A stretch of 9,313 nt of DNA from CAZSMK01 sp964608095. Its GTDB lineage: Bacteria; Sumerlaeota; Sumerlaeia; MWCT01; JAGHBZ01. Of the stretch, positions 6,817-9,313 are shown one piece after another. The position numbers and the translations under genes were made by a program. The notes under the pieces were generated by a model that ran no database searches, was not told where the DNA came from, and saw nothing but the letters and a program-made list of their open reading frames with translations. Location: contig CAZSMK010000123.1 of NCBI GenBank assembly GCA_964608095.1, positions 1-9,313 on the forward strand, read 5' to 3'. The number at the start of each line of letters is the position of its first letter. Position 1 is the stretch's first letter.

Positions 6817-8886
6817 TTATTTCCCTACTGTTATTAACAGGAATTCGCGTGCTCTTGTTGCGGCTACGTAACGTTCGCATCTTTGTAGGAGAGTGGCGTT
6901 TTTGAGATCATTCATGGGATCTTCTGGGTCGGAACATGCCATGGCTATTGCCCTGAATTCGAGTCCCTTTATTCGTTTCATGCTCCCCAATCTGACTCCG
7001 GGTTCATTTGCCCCAGGATCCTTCTCTTTTGGTTTTAACTGGTAAAGGGGAGTATTTGCTGCTGATTGACTGGCAACAATCTCTGGAGTTGGTGGAGTAA
7101 TACAAATTTCCTCTGTTGATAGATTATGTTCCTTTGTTAATTTTTTAATCCAATTGACTATATATTGTGCTTCAGTCTTTTTATTTTCACATGGCTCTAT
7201 AATTGGTTCTGGACCCTTAAAAGCTGAATGATCCCCAATGGTAGATATTACCCCATTGTCCAGGTCATCAATCTCCAAACCCTCTAAAATAGTATGCGCA
7301 AATTTTCGTATTTGTTCACTTGTCCTGTAGTTAATCTTTAATCGTCTTGAGCGTCCCCGTATGTTTATTCCAGCCCTGCTTAAGGGGATTTTTGTCCGGA
7401 AGATTCTTTGGTGTCCATCGCCCACAGTGCAGAGGGGATTAGAATTTCCTTCCCCTATTGAACTAAGAGATTTGATTAAGCGTAAAGCCTCGAGACTGAA
7501 ATCTTGAATTTCATCTACAAGGACATGTGTGTATTTAGAGAAATTCCCTTGCTCAACGCAAAGTCTTGCATGATGAATAGCCCCCTCAAAGGTTAGGAGA
7601 TTCCGCTTTTTCAATCCGCGTTTCACCGCGAGAAATATAGGCCATGCACGGCGCCTTTGCTTCCTTCCCAATCGTGTTCTGCCAGAGCGAATAGTAGTAA
7701 TATAATCATCCTCACTGTCAATACCATTAGGCTCTATGATTAGATTAAATTCCTTCAACATTTCTTCCCTGGATAAAGGCAACTCCCCTATCGCGGTATT
7801 TTTCCAAACTTCTTCTCCCCATATCTCTTTAAGGTCATTTTCATCGGCTATACGTCCTCTCCAGCCAGCCCGATTGCAAATAGTGCGTGCGAGAGCATGA
7901 AGATTCGTGACCTCAATACGATTTGCCACATCTGGTCCTAATCTTGATAAATGATGCTTAATTGTTATTGATAATGTGGTGGTGAATGTAGTTACAAGAA
8001 TGCGTGCTTTTGGATCCGCTAACTTTCTTGCCAAATATACGGCACGATGCATTAAGGCTACGGTTTTTCCTGTCCCAGCAGCTCCGGTAATATTCATTGG
8101 ACCATTTACGTCCCATTCCACGATTTTACGCTGATATGGATGAAGAAATATTCTCCAAACATCTAACGATGCTTGTAAAATATCTTTCAGATGCTCTTCG
8201 CCCTCTACCAATACCAAATCAAAGTTTGGAATTGTCTGGATATTTGTAAAGTCACCAGGACCTTCTGGTGATGTTTCAGCCAACACCTTCTGCGGCGTAC
8301 CCAACATCTCTTCAATAGATTCATCCAGTGACATGCCGCTTGCTATTCCAACCAAAACGTCCCTGCAGTCTGGAGGTAAATAATCACCAAGTACTTCGAG
8401 TTCATGATCTGATTTAATATCTCTGACGGAAGGTATAAGCGCTTGTGGAACACCAGCAAGATAGAGATCGTCATCTGACATATTTTTTAAAGGATAATCG
8501 ATATATTTATCTGGCTCTTCTGGTTGTTCTTCAATAGCAGTACTTACTTCTTCTACATCATATATTTGAAACAGACCCGTTTTACTATGCACTTCAAAAT
8601 GTTTTTTCTTTGCCCACCTATAGGAGCTATCGTGCATTCCGATATGAACGAGGAGGAACGTATCACCTTGCTCGGGGGCAACAATTATAGCCCTATAGTC
8701 CCCTGCAAGATCGGCACCACGTCCTTTTGGGTCTGCCATTGTCTCCTCTAGCTTATGTAAACCAAGAGAAGGATCATATGGATCTTCCTGAAATTTCTCA
8801 ACGAACTCAGCCAACTTCTTCTGCACTTTTACAGGCAGTTTTGAAAATCCCTTGAGAACATCTTTGTGAAGCATAAGTTGTGCCAT
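6817..8886 (-). CDS. RelE/ParE-like domain fused to SF1 (UvrD-like) helicase
   Basis: A 689-aa protein with three parts. Residues 1-100 resemble a RelE/ParE-type fold (helical hairpin HKDVLKGFSKLPVKVQKKLA, then LHKLEET, AGDYRAIIV and FLLVHIGMHDSSYRWAKK). Residues about 135-200 form a helical linker (DDDLYLAGVPQALIPSV, LGDYLPPDCRDVL). Residues about 245-689 are a compact superfamily 1 helicase: HPYQ (Q-motif, Q252), Walker A GAAGTGKT (268-275), VTTFTTTL (Ia), DEIQD (458-462), VGDGHQRIF (III), INYRTSEQI (IV), RIKGLEF (V) and VAATRAR (VI). It should be an ATP-driven 3'-5' nucleic-acid translocase; the role of the toxin-like domain is unknown. The helicase part is shorter than classical UvrD/Rep. 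AGGAGA precedes the ATG by 7 bases, and the ATG overlaps the stop of the 89-aa gene (TAATG), so translation is coupled. Confidence 0.9.
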   Translation of the reverse strand: MAQLMLHKDVLKGFSKLPVKVQKKLAEFVEKFQEDPYDPSLGLHKLEETMADPKGRGADLAGDYRAIIVAPEQGDTFLLVHIGMHDSSYRWAKKKHFEVHSKTGLFQIYDVEEVSTAIEEQPEEPDKYIDYPLKNMSDDDLYLAGVPQALIPSVRDIKSDHELEVLGDYLPPDCRDVLVGIASGMSLDESIEEMLGTPQKVLAETSPEGPGDFTNIQTIPNFDLVLVEGEEHLKDILQASLDVWRIFLHPYQRKIVEWDVNGPMNITGAAGTGKTVALMHRAVYLARKLADPKARILVTTFTTTLSITIKHHLSRLGPDVANRIEVTNLHALARTICNRAGWRGRIADENDLKEIWGEEVWKNTAIGELPLSREEMLKEFNLIIEPNGIDSEDDYITTIRSGRTRLGRKQRRRAWPIFLAVKRGLKKRNLLTFEGAIHHARLCVEQGNFSKYTHVLVDEIQDFSLEALRLIKSLSSIGEGNSNPLCTVGDGHQRIFRTKIPLSRAGINIRGRSRRLKINYRTSEQIRKFAHTILEGLEIDDLDNGVISTIGDHSAFKGPEPIIEPCENKKTEAQYIVNWIKKLTKEHNLSTEEICITPPTPEIVASQSAANTPLYQLKPKEKDPGANEPGVRLGSMKRIKGLEFRAIAMACSDPEDPMNDLKNATLLQRCERYVAATRAREFLLITVGK

Positions 8887-9155
8887 TATTCTTCTCCTGA
8901 AAAGTTACTTTCGAGACTATTTATTACTGAATCTATTCCTTGCTCTCTAATATCGTCGAAGGTTATTACACGCCAACCTTTTTTTCTCCATGTTTCCTTA
9001 TACGTACATTGATCACCTACTAGGACTGCTATAGGTGGATTTGCTTTTGGCCAAGATATTTCAGCAAATGCTTCTGAGTCAATATCTTCATTATAATACT
9101 CGATATTGGTTATGGGAAATTTGGCTGATGCGAAATGTTTAATATAAGGCCTCAT
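8886..9155 (-). CDS. 89-aa protein coupled to the RelE-helicase; possibly a C-terminal remnant
   Basis: No confident family. Residues about 28-73 run EAFAEISWPK, IAVLVGDQ, YKETWRKKGWRVITFDD, that is strand, strand, helix, strand. This resembles the second half of Vsr/DUF559-type endonuclease folds and the tail seen on some large helicase-like proteins (from memory of the families, unverified); the nuclease-type acidic/lysine signature is not complete. The ATG at 9155 has only a weak GGGA before it and itself overlaps a stop in another frame. The same reading frame stays open back to a TAG at 9186-9188 without another start. The gene sits about 140 bp from a probable insertion sequence, so it may be the surviving 3' end of a longer gene. 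It could instead be a small partner of the helicase, since antitoxins often precede toxin domains, but it shows no antitoxin-like DNA-binding motif. Confidence 0.6.
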   Translation of the reverse strand: MRPYIKHFASAKFPITNIEYYNEDIDSEAFAEISWPKANPPIAVLVGDQCTYKETWRKKGWRVITFDDIREQGIDSVINSLESNFSGEE

Positions 9156-9294
9156 TAGTGTCCCAACGTTAGAACGAGAAATATGCTAAAAGCAAGTAAA
9201 ATAAAGGCAAAGATCTCCTTTGTAAGTTTAATCGATTTGAAATCGTATAGCCTGAGAAGTCATCCTCTTATATCTCCTAATGAGAGGGAAGATT
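9156..9294. promoter_or_regulatory. Spacer between the helicase operon and the probable IS; contains a 13-bp palindrome
   Basis: This AT-rich spacer must contain the left end of the suspected insertion sequence and any promoter for the minus-strand operon. CGATTT-G-AAATCG (9233-9245) is a perfect palindrome with one central base and could be an operator or part of an IS end. Minus-strand hexamers resembling TTGCCT and TAGCAT occur 16 bases apart but are weak. The IS boundary cannot be fixed without the other end. Confidence 0.3.
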
Positions 9295-9313
9295 ATGAAC
9301 TCAGGCAAAACAG
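9295..9313 (+). CDS. Start of a probable IS4-type (DUF4372-like) transposase, cut by the window edge
   Basis: Only six codons are visible, reading MNSGKT, preceded by GAGGG seven bases before the ATG. From established family knowledge, IS4-group transposases with an N-terminal DUF4372 domain very often begin MN-x-GK followed by FAQLM-type residues, which would lie just outside the window. An in-frame ATG at 9280 is also possible. The evidence is thin because so little is visible, but orientation, ribosome site and opening residues agree. If right, an insertion sequence lies immediately to the right and points away from the helicase operon. Confidence 0.4.

Noticed and set aside
6808..6846. 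Inverted repeat GAATTCC/GGAATTC between the convergent large genes as a terminator
   Set aside because: Seven AT-rich pairs around a 25-nt loop and no T-run on either side; too weak, and mostly inside the helicase 3' end.

Overview
The window reads as bacterial chromosome, probably from a Gram-negative, free-living heterotroph. It holds a bacterial ribosomal protein L19 gene, strong Shine-Dalgarno sites (GGAGGAG, AGGAG) and an exported glycoside hydrolase with a C-terminal carbohydrate-binding-type domain. The sequence alone does not fix the phylum. rplS is not next to trmD, its usual partner, which fits a lineage or region with a broken-up rpsP-rimM-trmD-rplS operon.

Layout. (1) Positions 1-583 hold no convincing gene. 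They carry two identical 58-bp repeat units (1-58 and 327-384) made of small hairpins, three tandem 10-bp units (250-279) and a 14-bp-stem hairpin (299-330) that runs into the second repeat. (2) Positions 584-2730, minus strand: a rho-independent terminator, rplS, and a secreted GH5-like glycosidase with an F5/8-type C (discoidin/CBM32-like) domain. A sample 60-bp line here counts 60% G+C. (3) Positions 2808-3663, minus strand: two small unrecognised genes, one with a signal peptide, in more AT-rich DNA. (4) Positions 3664-4013: a divergent intergenic region with two mirror-image copies of a CTTGACA/TATAATACTA element. (5) Positions 4014-6779, plus strand: a large PHP-phosphoesterase plus SMC/ABC-like ATPase of the TrlF type. 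(6) Positions 6817-9155, minus strand: a translationally coupled pair, a small 89-aa protein followed by a RelE-like/SF1 (UvrD-like) helicase fusion. (7) The last 19 bases look like the first codons of an IS4-type (DUF4372-like) transposase, so an insertion sequence probably starts near the right edge.

Interpretation. The right two thirds (about 2800 to the end) is AT-rich (33% G+C in a sample line of the TrlF-like gene) against the rplS/glycosidase side. It holds nucleic-acid-directed multidomain proteins in convergent arrangement and is bordered by a probable IS. That is the usual look of a horizontally acquired, defence-type accessory island inserted beside a housekeeping locus. The best candidates for an under-described system are the TrlF-like nuclease/ATPase and the 89-aa plus RelE-helicase operon. 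Whether they work together cannot be decided from this window: they face each other and are not co-transcribed.
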